The position numbers and the translations under genes are program-made. Under the pieces are notes generated by a model. The model was given only the letters and a program-made list of their open reading frames with translations, made no database searches and was not told where the DNA came from. From Nonomuraea spiralis (GTDB taxonomy: Bacteria > Actinomycetota > Actinomycetes > Streptosporangiales > Streptosporangiaceae), in NCBI RefSeq assembly GCF_014648435.1, contig NZ_BMRC01000031.1, forward strand, positions 1 through 64,000: DNA of 64,000 bases, given 5' to 3'. This document shows positions 63,173 through 64,000 of this stretch, piece after piece. How positions within the stretch are numbered: position 1 is the first letter of the stretch; every line of letters starts with the position of its first letter.

Positions 63173-64000
63173 ATGGGCACACGCTCCTCCTTCCTGCTCG
63201 ACGTCCTGATCACCGAGTTCGGCGAGTCGATCAAGCGGGATCCCGCCGCCTTCCGGCGCAAGTTCCGCAAGATGGCGGCCTCCCCCTTCGCCTTCTACCG
63301 GGGCAGCGCCAGCCTGTTCTACGCCGACCTCACGGGCGACTTCGCCGACGAGTCCTACCTCGACGAGCCCACCGGCCGGGTGTGGATCCACGGCGACCTG
63401 CACGCGGAGAACTTCGGCACCTACATGAACGCCTCCGGGGTGCTGGTCTTCAACGTCAACGACTTCGACGAGGCCTACGTCGGCCCCTACGTCTGGGACC
63501 TCAAGCGTTTCGCCGCCAGCGTGGCGCTGATCGGCTACGCCAAGGCGCTGTCGGACGAGACGATCGGCGTGCTGGTGGGCGAGTTCGCGCGGGCGTACCT
63601 GGCCGAGCTGCACGGCATCGCGACCGGCGGCGACGACGCCATCGGCTCACTCACCCTGGACACCACCGGGGGCGTGCTGCACCGGGTGCTGCAGACGGCG
63701 CGGCTCAGCACGCGCGTGGCGATGCTCGACGTGGAGACCGTGATCGACGACTACGAGCGGCGCTTCGCCATGATGGACGGGCGCGAGGAGGTCGACGCGG
63801 CGACCAGGCAGGCCGTGCTCGCCGCGTTCGAGGACTACCTGGGGACGCTGCCCACGCCGTCCAACCCGGTCGAGCACGTGGTCAAGGACGTGGCGCTGCG
63901 CAAGGGCGTGGGGATCGGGTCGGCTGGGCTGCCGTCGTACAACCTGCTGCTGGAGGGGCGTTCGCAGGCGCTGGAGAACGACGTCATCCTCTACATGAAG
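63173..64000 (+). CDS. DUF2252 family protein (partial, runs off the window)
   Basis: From ATG 63173 the frame stays open to the window end (276 codons). Landmarks are FAFYRGSASLFYADL, VWIHGDLHAENFGTY, VFNVNDFDEAYVGPYVWDLKR and FAASVALIGYAKA. The GDLHxxNFG and NDFDE motifs match DUF2252, a kinase-like fold of unknown substrate. TACGGT about nine bases before the ATG and the absence of a ribosome binding site suggest leaderless expression. It lies 63 bases after the ipdF-like gene and is probably a separate unit. Confidence 0.8.
   Translation, partial: MGTRSSFLLDVLITEFGESIKRDPAAFRRKFRKMAASPFAFYRGSASLFYADLTGDFADESYLDEPTGRVWIHGDLHAENFGTYMNASGVLVFNVNDFDEAYVGPYVWDLKRFAASVALIGYAKALSDETIGVLVGEFARAYLAELHGIATGGDDAIGSLTLDTTGGVLHRVLQTARLSTRVAMLDVETVIDDYERRFAMMDGREEVDAATRQAVLAAFEDYLGTLPTPSNPVEHVVKDVALRKGVGIGSAGLPSYNLLLEGRSQALENDVILYMK

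Overview
The window is high-GC actinomycete DNA. Gene families, codon use, GTG/TTG starts and the absence of mycolic-acid genes point to a Streptosporangiales-type genome (Nonomuraea or a relative); this placement is inferred from resemblance, not computed. No rRNA, tRNA or CRISPR array was seen.

Left end (1-6100) is an eroded accessory region. It holds the last codons of an IS3-family transposase, a MmyB-type regulator that lacks its DNA-binding half, several small orphan ORFs, a Nudix hydrolase and an IS256-family transposase relic with frameshifts and a large internal deletion. It then has a cysteine-rich small protein and two GntR-type regulators with no effector domain (one a tandem double winged helix), whose promoters share TAGACG-type sites. 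An array of five 41-bp repeats closes the region.

6101-18226 carries ASCH and diiron ferritin-like proteins and an EamA exporter with a repeat-rich N-terminus, divergent from a MocR/PdxR regulator with start codons overlapping in CATG. A CGNR zinc-finger protein, an acetyltransferase and menA follow. Next come a purine salvage operon (NCS1 permease, adenine deaminase, adenosine-deaminase-family enzyme), an alpha/beta hydrolase and an XRE-cupin regulator. 18241-25250 is a tightly overlapping peptide-import operon (binding lipoprotein, S9 peptidase, two permeases, fused double ATPase). 25381-28275 has a mycoredoxin and a GNAT-TenA-PucR operon.

28422-46789 is the conserved housekeeping block on the minus strand: proS, then rimP-nusA-ylxR-infB, DUF503-rbfA-nrnA-truB, ribF, rpsO, pnp, an M16 peptidase and dapB. 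A Trm11-like methyltransferase on the opposite strand separates truB from ribF, and two ferritin-like genes separate proS from rimP.

47641-63109 contains genes that resemble the steroid CD-ring (HIP) catabolic set of Mycobacterium and Rhodococcus: a short acyl-CoA dehydrogenase, an LLM oxidoreductase, a PaaK-like protein, a FadD3-like ligase, a thiolase/Ltp with DUF35 partner, an HsaB-like flavin reductase, a FadE30-like dehydrogenase and an IpdF-like reductase. Four near-identical palindromes (CAAGC-N4-GCTTG, overlapping the published KstR2 consensus AnCAAGnnCTTGnT) lie at the starts of its transcription units, so the blocks probably form one regulon. Between them sit FprA, a DUF6986 aldolase, CutC, an acetyltransferase and a GntR/UTRA regulator. 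The window ends inside a DUF2252 gene.
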